Program-made: the position numbers and the translations under genes
Part shown: one piece after another, positions 1 to 6,540 of the stretch
How positions within the stretch are numbered: the stretch's first letter is position 1
How the letters are laid out: each line of letters starts with the position of its first letter
Assembly: GCA_029210865.1 (NCBI GenBank)
Contig: JARGGE010000071.1
Location: 1-9,917, forward strand
DNA: 9,917 nucleotides
Source: Trueperaceae bacterium
Lineage (GTDB): Bacteria; Deinococcota; Deinococci; Deinococcales; Trueperaceae
Direction of reading: 5' to 3'
Notes under the pieces: model-generated
What the model saw: the letters and a program-made list of their open reading frames with translations, nothing else
Told to the model about the DNA's origin: nothing
Database searches by the model: none

Positions 1-706
<706 letters not shown>

Positions 707-828
707 GGCGCGCCTCCTCGGGATCGATGGCCGCTTTGTCGTCGGTTCGACTTGATCGGTGCGCGAAGCGAAGCGTGTATGGCGGCGACGGCACGATCCC
801 GAGCCCACCGACCAGAGGAGCCGACGCC
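707..828. promoter_or_regulatory. Spacer between terL and the recombinase, with a repeat copy and a weak promoter
   Basis: This spacer lies between two divergently transcribed genes. It holds the terL Shine-Dalgarno, one copy of ATGGCCGCTTT (727-737), and a possible rightward promoter: TTGATC (752-757), an 18-base gap, then TGTATG (776-781). The -10 match is poor, so the promoter is tentative. A GCGAAGCGAAGCG run lies between the two hexamers. No gene is seen here. Confidence 0.35.
727..737 (+). repeat. ATGGCCGCTTT repeat, left copy flanking the recombinase
   Basis: Identical over 11 bases to 1938-1948, in direct orientation. Shorter or inverted copies lie at 1858-1868 and 1957-1965. It sits between the terL start and the recombinase promoter region. 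The copies could be recombinase-binding arms or a cassette boundary; this is inferred from placement and repetition alone. Confidence 0.5.
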
Positions 829-1443
829 ATGACCGCCTACGCCGATCGCATCGCCCGCGCCCCGCGGACCCTCTCCGAGCGCGAGCAGCGCGCGCTCCTG
901 GCCGTGACCGGCCAGCACAAGGACGGGTTCCGCGACCACGTCATCTTCAGCCTCGCCCTCGGCACCGCCCTGCGCGAGCACGAGCTGCTCGCCCTCGACG
1001 TCGGCGACGTGTTCGACGGCGGCCGCGCGCGCCGGCGGGTCCAGCTGCGGGTGTTCAAGCGCAGCAACGACGACGTCGGCATGCAGGAGATCCTCCTGCC
1101 CGACGCCGTGCGGGCCAAGCTCGACAAGCTCTACGCCTGGAAGCGGCAGGCCGGCGAGGACCTCGACGGCGGCGCGCCGCTCTTCGTGTCCCGCAAGGGC
1201 AACCGGCTCTCGACCCGGCAGCTGCGCCACGCCTTCAAGCGGTGGCAGGAGCGCGCCGGCTTCGACCGGCCCTTCAGCTTCCACGCCCTGCGCCACACGG
1301 CCTGCACGAACCTCTACCGCGCCTCGCGCGACATCCGCCTCACGCAGCGGTTCGCGCGGCACAAGGCCATCACCTCGACCGCCATCTACACCCACCCGAC
1401 CGACGAGGACCTGCTCCGCTCGCTCGCCCAGCTCACCTGCTGA
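829..1443 (+). CDS. int: Short tyrosine recombinase / integrase, catalytic domain only
   Basis: A 204-aa tyrosine recombinase that would cut and rejoin DNA through a 3'-phosphotyrosine. The catalytic set is complete: Arg49 (LREHELLALD), Lys77 in the beta-hairpin (VFKRSN), His152 and Arg155 (HALRH), His178 (ARHK) and the nucleophile Tyr187 (AIYTH). The ATG at 829 is preferred because GAGGAG lies 8 bases upstream; the frame is open further upstream but reads unlike the family. Most phage integrases are 300-400 aa. This one lacks the usual N-terminal arm-binding domain and most or all of the SAM-like core-binding domain, a size closer to FimB/FimE-type inversion recombinases. It lies on the strand opposite the terminase genes and between them. 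Family assignment is firm; whether it integrates, inverts or resolves DNA is open. Confidence 0.93.
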   Translation: MTAYADRIARAPRTLSEREQRALLAVTGQHKDGFRDHVIFSLALGTALREHELLALDVGDVFDGGRARRRVQLRVFKRSNDDVGMQEILLPDAVRAKLDKLYAWKRQAGEDLDGGAPLFVSRKGNRLSTRQLRHAFKRWQERAGFDRPFSFHALRHTACTNLYRASRDIRLTQRFARHKAITSTAIYTHPTDEDLLRSLAQLTC

Positions 1444-1470
1444 GCGGGCGCCGAGGTCACTCGCAGCCCG

Positions 1471-1541
1471 AAAATGAACACCGCCCCCGCGGAGCCCTCC
1501 GCCCGGGGCGTTCACTTGTTCGGGGCCGGGCCGTTCATTTT
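1471..1541. repeat. AARTGAAC / GTTCAYTT motif cluster downstream of the recombinase
   Basis: AAAATGAAC at 1471-1479 is exactly complementary to GTTCATTTT at 1533-1541. A third, inverted copy, GTTCACTT, lies at 1510-1517 and is followed at once by GTTC. The first two motifs also bracket a GC-rich imperfect palindrome whose core is GCGGAG-CC-CTCCGC at 1489-1502. The same octamer family recurs at 2010-2037 and 2313-2328. The clustering is seen directly; a role as protein-binding sites is inferred. Confidence 0.6.
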
Positions 1542-1566
1542 CCCAGCGCGACCCCTGTCGAAATCG

Positions 1567-1588
1567 GGACCGGGCACCCTCCCGGTCC
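1567..1588 (+). terminator. Perfect 8-bp hairpin downstream of the recombinase, possible terminator
   Basis: GGACCGGG (1567-1574) and CCCGGTCC (1581-1588) form a perfect stem around a 6-base loop, CACCCT. It lies about 125 bases after the recombinase stop codon. No T-run follows, so intrinsic termination is uncertain; it could serve either strand or be purely structural. Confidence 0.35.
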
Positions 1589-1855
1589 TCGCCCCCGCCG
1601 CGGAGTCCGGACCCTCCCCCCCGGGGGGCCTCAGCCTGCCCCCAGACGCCGCGCACGAGGCCCGACGTGGCGCCGTGTGGCGCGCCGTCCGACGCGCTGG
1701 GGTCCTGACGGCGGCCCTCGACCGCAGCGCGACACGGGGCCGCACGCGCGCCCGGTGTGGCGAGCACCTCCGCGGCCCGATCGGCGGCGGCGATCTGGGC
1801 CGCGACCTCGCGCTCGAGGAGCCGGCGGCCGGCGACGCCCACCGGCCCGAACGAG

Positions 1856-1868
1856 GGAAAGCGGCCAT
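1856..1868 (-). repeat. Inverted copy of ATGGCCGCTTTCC
   Basis: GGAAAGCGGCCAT here is the exact reverse complement of 1938-1950, a 13-bp perfect inverted repeat enclosing 69 bases. Relative to 727-737 it is also inverted over 11 bases, so the recombinase gene lies between oppositely oriented copies as well as direct ones. Confidence 0.6.
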
Positions 1869-1900
1869 CCGCACCCGGCTCGCACGCCTGAGACGGCGCG

Positions 1901-1920
1901 CGGAAGTCCGCGGAAGTCCG
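1901..1920 (+). repeat. Tandem duplication of CGGAAGTCCG
   Basis: Two identical 10-base units stand head to tail. Each is a small palindrome-like unit (CGGA-AG-TCCG). They lie 17 bases from the ATGGCCGCT inverted pair at 1938-1965, which suggests they belong to the same site complex, though a chance tandem duplication is possible. Confidence 0.6.
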
Positions 1921-1937
1921 TAGCAGCGACGCGGCGC

Positions 1938-1965
1938 ATGGCCGCTTTCCACCATTAGCGGCCAT
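1938..1965. repeat. Inverted pair ATGGCCGCT ... AGCGGCCAT, candidate recombinase core site over the terS stop
   Basis: Two perfect 9-bp arms (1938-1946 and 1957-1965) flank a 10-base centre, TTCCACCATT. Read as 10-bp arms with one mismatch, the centre is 8 bases. Inverted arms of this size around a 6-8 base spacer are the usual form of a tyrosine-recombinase core site. The right arm overlaps the stop codon of the small terminase gene. The alternative is a terminator-like hairpin at the gene end. The symmetry is seen directly; the function is inferred. Confidence 0.5.
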
Positions 1966-2995
1966 CGGGATCCTCGGCGTCGTCCGCCGCGGCAGTGTCG
2001 CGCGCGGGCAAGTGAACGGCCGCGCCCGTGTTCACTTCCGTGGGCCGCAAGGGAGCCTCGGCCCTCACAGCTCGACGCACAGGAGCCTCAGCAGGCCGAG
2101 GAAGAACACGGGCAGCCTGGAGCACGCCCGGCTCGTCATCGGAGAAACCGCCGTCTTCCTCGGGCGTTGCGCCGCCGTCGGCCTCGTCGTCGTCCTCGCC
2201 CACAGAGAGACCACGCTCGAGCACAGCCTCGTCACGAGCTCGCGCCGCGCCGACCAGCTCGTCGGTCCCCTCGACCGACCGCCGCCGGGCCGCCTCCGGC
2301 TCGGAGCCCCGCAAATGAACGTTCAAATCCCCAGCGGCGCCCTCGGTGGGGGCGCGCGGGGGGTCGGCGTCGCCTTCTCGGTCGTCCGGCTCGGCGTCGA
2401 TCACCATCCCGCTGGTCGGGCCGGGCAGCTCGCCGCGGACCGCCGAGGAGGTCTCGCCCACCACGCGGATCATCCGCTGGTGGCGCGCCTGGATGTCCTC
2501 GAGCGAGAGCGACGCGTGGATCTCCTGCCGCGAGTCGGCGCCGCCCATCACGAACTCCTTGAGGCGAACCATCGTGTTGAAGTCGCCCGGGTTGTCGAAG
2601 CGCACGCGGCCCTCGGCGAGCGCCTTCTCGAAGCCCGCCAGGTAGGTGTCGATGATGCGCAGCTCGTCGTCCTTCGAGAGCGCCACCGCGGTCGCCCGCA
2701 GCTCGACGAGCTTCTGATCGGCCTGGGCCTGGATGCGTGCCTTGGCCTGCTCGCGCCGGCGGATGCAGTTGTGGTCCTTCGAGTACTTCGCGATGAGCGT
2801 CGTCGAGACGCCGAAGCGTTCGGCCAGGTCGCGGTAGCTCGGGTAGGTGACGGTCTGCGAGCTGCCGTCGTCGCACGTCACCACCTCGCCGAACACGAGC
2901 AGGCGGTCGACCTCCTCGGCCGGGAGCGCGGGCGCGGCACCCTTCGGCGGGCGCCCCTTCGCCCGCGAGGTGGGCTGGGGCTTCCGCTTCGTCAT
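1955..2995 (-). CDS. Probable phage terminase small subunit with long acidic C-terminal tail
   Basis: A 346-aa protein whose first 185 residues look like a DNA-recognition small terminase: a basic N-terminus with an AT-hook-like KGRPPKG (13-19), a helix-turn-helix at about 52-75 (YPSYRDLAERFGVSTTLIAK), and a helical oligomerisation-type region at 78-165 (FDNPGDFNTMVRLKEFVMGG). Residues about 190-346 are low complexity, rich in Asp, Glu, Ala, Pro and Arg, and probably disordered; small terminases are usually 120-220 aa, so this tail is unusual. The ATG at 2995 overlaps the stop of the resolvase-like gene as ATGA, which supports coupling. The call rests on the helix-turn-helix layout and on the large subunit being the next gene on this strand; another DNA-binding phage protein is possible. 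Two AARTGAAC inverted pairs fall inside the tail-coding part. Confidence 0.6.
   Translation of the reverse strand: MTKRKPQPTSRAKGRPPKGAAPALPAEEVDRLLVFGEVVTCDDGSSQTVTYPSYRDLAERFGVSTTLIAKYSKDHNCIRRREQAKARIQAQADQKLVELRATAVALSKDDELRIIDTYLAGFEKALAEGRVRFDNPGDFNTMVRLKEFVMGGADSRQEIHASLSLEDIQARHQRMIRVVGETSSAVRGELPGPTSGMVIDAEPDDREGDADPPRAPTEGAAGDLNVHLRGSEPEAARRRSVEGTDELVGAARARDEAVLERGLSVGEDDDEADGGATPEEDGGFSDDEPGVLQAARVLPRPAEAPVRRAVRAEAPLRPTEVNTGAAVHLPARDTAAADDAEDPDGR
2010..2037. repeat. AAGTGAAC ... GTTCACTT inverted repeat inside the terS tail
   Basis: Perfect 8-bp arms (2010-2017 and 2030-2037) around a GC-rich 12-base centre. This is the second group of the motif seen at 1471-1541. It lies in coding sequence, where the tail residues it encodes are low complexity, so the DNA itself may be what is constrained. 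Confidence 0.6.
2313..2328. repeat. Abutted inverted pair AAATGAAC-GTTCAAAT
   Basis: The two half-motifs meet with no spacer, making a perfect 10-bp palindrome TGAACGTTCA (2316-2325) within a near-perfect 16-mer. It also lies in the small terminase tail region and is strikingly AT-rich against its surroundings. Confidence 0.6.
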
Positions 2996-3330
2996 CGCGT
3001 CCGCAGCTCCCACCACTCGCGCACGAGGTCGAGGAAGTCGTCGAGCAGCAGCGTCACCGTCGCCTCGGCCCGGTCGTCGCGCACGACGGCGATCGGCACC
3101 CGGCCCTCGGGCGCGGCCTCGATGGCCTGCGCGAGCGCGCCGCGCATGTTCGGCTTCTTCCCACGCTTGCTCTCGACCCAGAACACGGGGCACTCGACGT
3201 CGGCGGCCTCCTGCCCCGAGCGGGTCTGGAAGCCGCGCTTCACGTCGGCGCCGGGCATGGCCTCGCGGAAGCGGTGGACCAGCTCGCGCTCGTAGCTCGC
3301 TCCCTTCCTGCGGGAGCGCGCGCCGCTCAT
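2992..3330 (-). CDS. Small PD-(D/E)XK endonuclease, Holliday-junction-resolvase-like
   Basis: A 112-aa nuclease of the size and layout of phage Hjc-like resolvases. After a basic N-terminus, RRKGASYERELVHRF supplies the first-helix acid (Glu14 or Glu16). Asp44 precedes the core strand and ESK (Glu53-Lys55) is the (D/E)XK motif, followed by a helix with Gln70 in ALAQAIEAA. Such enzymes cut branched DNA during recombination or before packaging. The ATG at 3330 overlaps the upstream stop by four bases (ATGA), and GGAG stands 7 bases before it; the 3' end overlaps the next gene the same way. A general nuclease of the same fold, rather than a strict resolvase, cannot be excluded. Confidence 0.77.
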   Translation of the reverse strand: MSGARSRRKGASYERELVHRFREAMPGADVKRGFQTRSGQEAADVECPVFWVESKRGKKPNMRGALAQAIEAAPEGRVPIAVVRDDRAEATVTLLLDDFLDLVREWWELRTR

Positions 3331-4379
3331 GGCTCGTCTCCGGCGGCGGCGAAGCGGATCGGGATCCCGCGCGCCTCGGCGTGCCGCAGCTCGACGCGCA
3401 TCCCCTCGCTGACGCGCTCGCCGTACACGCGCACCTCGTCGCAGACGTCGAGCAGCTCGAGGCAGAGGGCCAGCGCCTCCTCGCGCTGCGTGGCCTCGTC
3501 GACGAAGGCCGGCAGGTAGAGCTGCGGCGCGACCGGTACGAGACCGGAGTCGGTCAGCGCGCGGCAGACCTCGGCGACGCGCGCCGCGTTGCCCTGCGGA
3601 TCGTCGCGGTACGGGTGGCAGACGTAGACGCGCCGACGGCGGACACGCGGCACCCGCGGGCCCGAGAGCCGGACCAGCTCCGCGGCGCAGTAGTGCAGCC
3701 CGTCGATGACCTCGGCGAAGGCCTCGGCCCGGTAGTCGCGGCCGTCGTCCACCTCCCAGGGGCCGTAGTCCGCGCGGCCGCCCTCGATGCGGTCGAGGAG
3801 CGCCTCGACGATCGGGCGCTCGTCCGCGACCAGGCCCGCTACGCGCCGGCCGAGCAGGCTCCGGTCGCGGAGGCGCCGGGCGACCTCGAGGGACGCGAGG
3901 GCGTCGGCGAGCGCGCGGTGTGGGGTCGGGCGCGAGAGCCCGAGCGCGGCGCACACGGCGTCGAGCGAGAGCGAGTCGATCTCGGCGGCGGCGAGCAGCG
4001 GCCAGGCGAGGCTCGCCGTGTCGACGCGGTGGTAGTCGACGGCGGGCAGCGGCAGCCCGGCGCGGGCGAAGCCGCGGCTCAGGAACGCCCAGTCGAAGCC
4101 GACGTTGTGGCCGGCGACGACGGCGCCCTTGAGCAGCGGCGCGACCTGGCGGAGCGCGGCCTGCAGCGTGACCGCGTCGCGCCACGCGTCCTCGGTGTAG
4201 CCGTTGACCTCGAGGGCGCGCGGGTCGGCGTCCGCGAGGCGGCCCGGGCGGACGCGGGCGCTCGCGTGATCGATCGGCTCGAGCGTGTGCGGGTGCACGC
4301 GCACCGCGGCGACCTCGATCAGCTCGTGGCGCTCGGGGTCGAGCCCGGTGGTCTCGACGTCGACGAAGACGAGGTCCAT
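3327..4379 (-). CDS. DEDDh 3'-5' exonuclease fused to a DUF4406/DUF7768-like deoxyribosyltransferase-fold domain
   Basis: A 350-aa three-part protein. Residues 1-170 are a DnaQ-like exonuclease with the full DEDDh set: Asp7 and Glu9 (FVDVETTGLD), Asp96 (GHNVGFDWAFL), His154 and Asp159 (HRALADA). Residues 180-240 are a helical linker (DYGPWEVDDGRDYRAEAF region) that recalls MazG-like helices, but only weakly. Residues 250-345 match the nucleoside-2-deoxyribosyltransferase-like phage domain: VYVCHPYRDDPQGN at the start, VPVAPQLYLPAF in the middle, then CDEVRVYG and SEGMRVEL near the end. The exonuclease part would degrade single strands in recombination or repair; the other part may act on nucleotides. 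The ATG at 4379 shares one base with the upstream stop (TGATG) and has AGGAGG 7 bases before it. The frame is continuous, so this is a genuine fusion. Confidence 0.9.
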   Translation of the reverse strand: MDLVFVDVETTGLDPERHELIEVAAVRVHPHTLEPIDHASARVRPGRLADADPRALEVNGYTEDAWRDAVTLQAALRQVAPLLKGAVVAGHNVGFDWAFLSRGFARAGLPLPAVDYHRVDTASLAWPLLAAAEIDSLSLDAVCAALGLSRPTPHRALADALASLEVARRLRDRSLLGRRVAGLVADERPIVEALLDRIEGGRADYGPWEVDDGRDYRAEAFAEVIDGLHYCAAELVRLSGPRVPRVRRRRVYVCHPYRDDPQGNAARVAEVCRALTDSGLVPVAPQLYLPAFVDEATQREEALALCLELLDVCDEVRVYGERVSEGMRVELRHAEARGIPIRFAAAGDEP

Positions 4380-5551
4380 CACGCGACCTCCTTCGCCCAG
4401 AAGCGCTGCGAGAAGCGCTTCTCGACCACGGCCTCGAGCTCGGCCTTCAGCAGGTTCGCGCGGTCCTTGCCGAGCGTCTTGGCGAGGTCCTTCAGCAGCC
4501 CGTCGACGGCCTTGTTGTCGATGGACGCGAGGCGGCCCACGAGCTGCTCGCGCTCGTCGCCCGTGGCCCGCGCGAGCACCTCGAGGGTGCGCTCGAGCGG
4601 GTAGCTCTTCGAGGCGGCGTTGAACATCCGGTAGCGCACGCCGGCGAGCACCAGCTCGTCGTGGGCGTCGAGGTGGGCCTTGAGCACGTCCTCGAGCTCC
4701 TGCTTGCGCGCGTAGAGGATCTTCGAGAGCCGCGCGACCTCCTCGCGCTCGCGGGCGACGAGCTCGAGGTCGCCCAGGTCCTCGCAGATCACCGAGCGCT
4801 GGCCCTGCAGCGCCGCTGCGTAGGCGGGGCAGTCCTGGCGGTGGTCGCAGTAGACGCAGTTGGCGTTGAGCCGCGCCGGGAACTCGCGCGCCTCCTCGGT
4901 CATGCGGCCCATCGTCTCGACGTAGGCGACGGCGGCGGCGAGCTGCTCCTCGTCGCGCTCGGTCGTCATGCGCAGGTCGTGGCGGAGCATGTCGAAGGTG
5001 AGGCGCACCTTCTTCGCCCACGGCCAGAGCTGCCGCGCGGCCAGGTGGTAGAGCGACATCTGCAGGCTCGAGTCCACCTCCTCGCGGGTGAAGAGCAGGC
5101 GGTTGGTCTTGTAGTCGATGACCTCGACGGTCTCGTCGTCGACGCGGTCGACCCGGTCGATGAAGCCGAGCACCGTGAACGGCCCGACCTCCAGCTCGAA
5201 GCGCTTCTCGATCGCGAGCACGTCCTGGTGATCGACGTGGCCCTGGCGGCGCACGTAGGAGCGCAGGAGGGCGAGCCCCTCCTCGAACACGGCGAGGCCA
5301 GAGAGCTCGCCCGCCGCCCAGGCCTCCTGCCACAGCGTGACCGCGCGCTCCTCGGAGAGCGCCCCCTCGCGCTCCTGCTCCATGTGCTCGCGCAGCAGCG
5401 TCTCGAGGACGGCGTGCACGGCCTTGCCGAAGCGCAGCGGCACGCCGGGCTCGGCCTGGCGCTTGTCGATGTAGTGGAGCTTGAAGCTCAGCGGGCACTG
5501 CTCGAAGCGAGAGAGCCGCGAGTACGAGAGGTGCTGGTTCTTGAACGCCAT
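4379..5551 (-). CDS. RecB/Cas4-like PD-(D/E)XK nuclease with four Fe-S-type cysteines
   Basis: A 390-aa exonuclease of the RecB/AddB/Cas4 group, expected to process DNA ends for recombination. The N-terminal SYSRLSRFEQCPLSFKL carries Cys19, and NCVYCDHRQDCPAY carries Cys232, Cys235 and Cys241, the usual one-plus-three arrangement around a 4Fe-4S cluster. Catalytic residues are His46 (GKAVH), Asp132 (LGFIDRVDR) and Asp146/Lys148 (VIDYKT), with the QMSLY motif at 164-168. Residues 245-390 are a helical, charged extension with a coiled-coil-like stretch (about 255-285), absent from minimal Cas4 proteins. The start has GAGGAAGG just upstream. It is separated from the cysteine protein by 72 bases and coupled to the exonuclease downstream. 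There is no CRISPR array nearby, so a phage recombination role is more likely than a Cas4 role. Confidence 0.92.
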   Translation of the reverse strand: MAFKNQHLSYSRLSRFEQCPLSFKLHYIDKRQAEPGVPLRFGKAVHAVLETLLREHMEQEREGALSEERAVTLWQEAWAAGELSGLAVFEEGLALLRSYVRRQGHVDHQDVLAIEKRFELEVGPFTVLGFIDRVDRVDDETVEVIDYKTNRLLFTREEVDSSLQMSLYHLAARQLWPWAKKVRLTFDMLRHDLRMTTERDEEQLAAAVAYVETMGRMTEEAREFPARLNANCVYCDHRQDCPAYAAALQGQRSVICEDLGDLELVAREREEVARLSKILYARKQELEDVLKAHLDAHDELVLAGVRYRMFNAASKSYPLERTLEVLARATGDEREQLVGRLASIDNKAVDGLLKDLAKTLGKDRANLLKAELEAVVEKRFSQRFWAKEVA

Positions 5552-5597
5552 GGCCTTCCTCGGTGCGGTGGGCGTGGGCTGCCACCGAGGTAGAGCC

Positions 5598-5611
5598 GGC
5601 CGCGGGCGGCC
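5598..5611. other. Small GC hairpin in the gap before the RecB-like nuclease gene
   Basis: GGCCGC-GG-GCGGCC is a perfect 6-bp inverted repeat in the only sizeable gap (5552-5623) inside the leftward operon. It may attenuate or stabilise the transcript. It is short and could arise by chance at this GC content. Confidence 0.25.
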
Positions 5612-5623
5612 TCTGGGACAGGG

Positions 5624-6271
5624 CTACCTGGGCTCGTCCGCGGGCGTCTTCTCGAAGCTCGTCACGCGCGCGCCGGGGAACGCCGAGCAGACGGCGGCGA
5701 GCGTCGCGGCGTCGCGGGCGCTGATCTCTTTGCGGTCCGTGCGGCCCGTGTACTCGGGCACGAGCCAGATCTGGCCGCAGTCCTCCGTCGCGAGGCAGAC
5801 CTCGACGTTCAGCGCCTTGAACGACGCGATGTCCTCGTCGCTCAGGTTGCGGACCACCGGGACGTCCCGCGGGTCGAGCTCGGGCCGCGACCGCTCCGGC
5901 GACGTCGGCTCGGGCTCGCGGGCGGACCTCGCCGTCGGTCGAGATCGCACGGGCGCGCCGAAGAGGTCGCGCTCGGTCCGGTCCATTCGCGGCTTCGTCG
6001 GCTGCGAGCTCGGCTGTGCGGGTCTTGGCTCGCTCGGGGGTGTGGCCTCGACCGGGTCGAGCGGCGGCAGCGGAGGCGCTACGTGGTGGCCGTTCGCCTT
6101 GAGCCACTCGACGCACATGAACTCGTCGGGCAGCGAGCACGCACCGCCCTTCAGGTAGTGCTTGCAGCGCTTGGTGCCCGGGACCGGGTCGTAGCGCGGG
6201 CAGGTGATCTCCGGTGGGGTAGCGGCGGGCGCGGGCTCGCCGGGACGCGCGAAGCGGTCAGCGAGGCCCAT
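5624..6271 (-). CDS. Uncharacterised four-cysteine protein
   Basis: A 215-aa protein I do not recognise. The N-terminal part has four cysteines, Cys24-x11-Cys36-x8-Cys45-x7-Cys53, within a compact block (RCKHYLKGGACSLPDEFMC), suggesting a zinc or Fe-S site; His38, His62 and His63 are nearby. Residues 64-140 are a Pro/Arg/Ser/Glu-rich, probably disordered linker. Residues 140-207 form a second small domain of mixed strand and helix (NLSDEDIASFKALNVEVCLA). The ATG at 6271 has AGAGG 6 bases upstream and overlaps the preceding small gene by 14 bases. Its position directly before an Fe-S nuclease gene suggests a partner or DNA-binding accessory, but this is inference. Confidence 0.65.
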   Translation of the reverse strand: MGLADRFARPGEPAPAATPPEITCPRYDPVPGTKRCKHYLKGGACSLPDEFMCVEWLKANGHHVAPPLPPLDPVEATPPSEPRPAQPSSQPTKPRMDRTERDLFGAPVRSRPTARSAREPEPTSPERSRPELDPRDVPVVRNLSDEDIASFKALNVEVCLATEDCGQIWLVPEYTGRTDRKEISARDAATLAAVCSAFPGARVTSFEKTPADEPR

Positions 6272-6452
6272 CGGTCGCCTCTGCGGGCTGGGGCGCGGGC
6301 GCCGGGATGGTCACCCCCGCGAGGGCGGGCTCGGCCTCGACGACCTCGAGCAGGATCCCCCGCGACGCGAGCTCGAGGAGCCGGCGCGCGAGCAGGTCGG
6401 CGGCGAGCGTCCGGCGGTCGGCGGGGGAGAGCGGGGCTGGGTTCGATCGCAT
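6258..6452 (-). CDS. Small orphan protein, first gene of the leftward operon
   Basis: A 64-aa frame with a GGAG 7 bases before its ATG and a 14-base overlap with the next gene, the arrangement expected of a coupled operon leader gene. The product has a helical, Ala/Leu-rich core (residues 9-40, LSPADRRTLAADLLARRLLE) and a Pro/Ala-rich end. There are no cysteines and no known motif. It is supported by start signal and position only; a chance frame is possible at this GC content. Confidence 0.55.
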   Translation of the reverse strand: MRSNPAPLSPADRRTLAADLLARRLLELASRGILLEVVEAEPALAGVTIPAPAPQPAEATDGPR

Positions 6453-6540
6453 CGGCGGCTCCGGGTCGAAGGTCCTCGACCGGATAGAGCCGCCCAGGTC
6501 GGGGCCGCGGGACGACGCGCCGGGCGCCGAGGGCGCCGGT

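Larger units (their letters stand above)
1444..1954. other. 510-bp region without a convincing gene between recombinase and terS
   Basis: The frames open here on both strands give Arg/Pro/Ser-rich products with no recognisable motif, so I call none of them. The stretch is instead dense in symmetry: AARTGAAC/GTTCAYTT motifs at 1471-1541, a perfect 8-bp hairpin at 1567-1588, a run of seven C followed by six G (1616-1628), a tandem 10-bp repeat at 1901-1920, and an inverted copy of the ATGGCCGCTTTCC repeat at 1856-1868. It looks like a site-rich control or recombination region. One minus-strand frame between about 1900 and 1700 keeps GC-rich third positions and could be a gene remnant, but I cannot support that. 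Confidence 0.5.

Noticed and set aside
1616..1628. Run of C followed by G as a strong terminator stem
   Set aside because: There is no loop between the arms and no T-run, so it would not form a normal terminator hairpin; kept only as a note on composition.
1474..1923. A plus-strand frame of 149 codons after the recombinase
   Set aside because: Low-complexity product, no ribosome-binding site, and the start lies within the AAAATGAAC repeat.
1512..1955. A minus-strand frame whose ATG overlaps the terS stop as TAATG
   Set aside because: The overlap is attractive, but the product is an Arg/Pro/Ser-rich string typical of a wrong frame in GC-rich DNA, and the region is full of inverted repeats.
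4379..5551. Cas4 of a CRISPR-Cas system
   Set aside because: The domain fits Cas4/RecB nucleases, but there is no CRISPR array, cas1 or cas2 in the window, and the neighbours are phage recombination and packaging genes.
3327..6140. A continuous minus-strand frame of more than 900 codons
   Set aside because: Only the last 350 codons are real (the exonuclease fusion). The rest is an Arg/Ala/Pro-rich out-of-frame reading of the nuclease and cysteine-protein genes.
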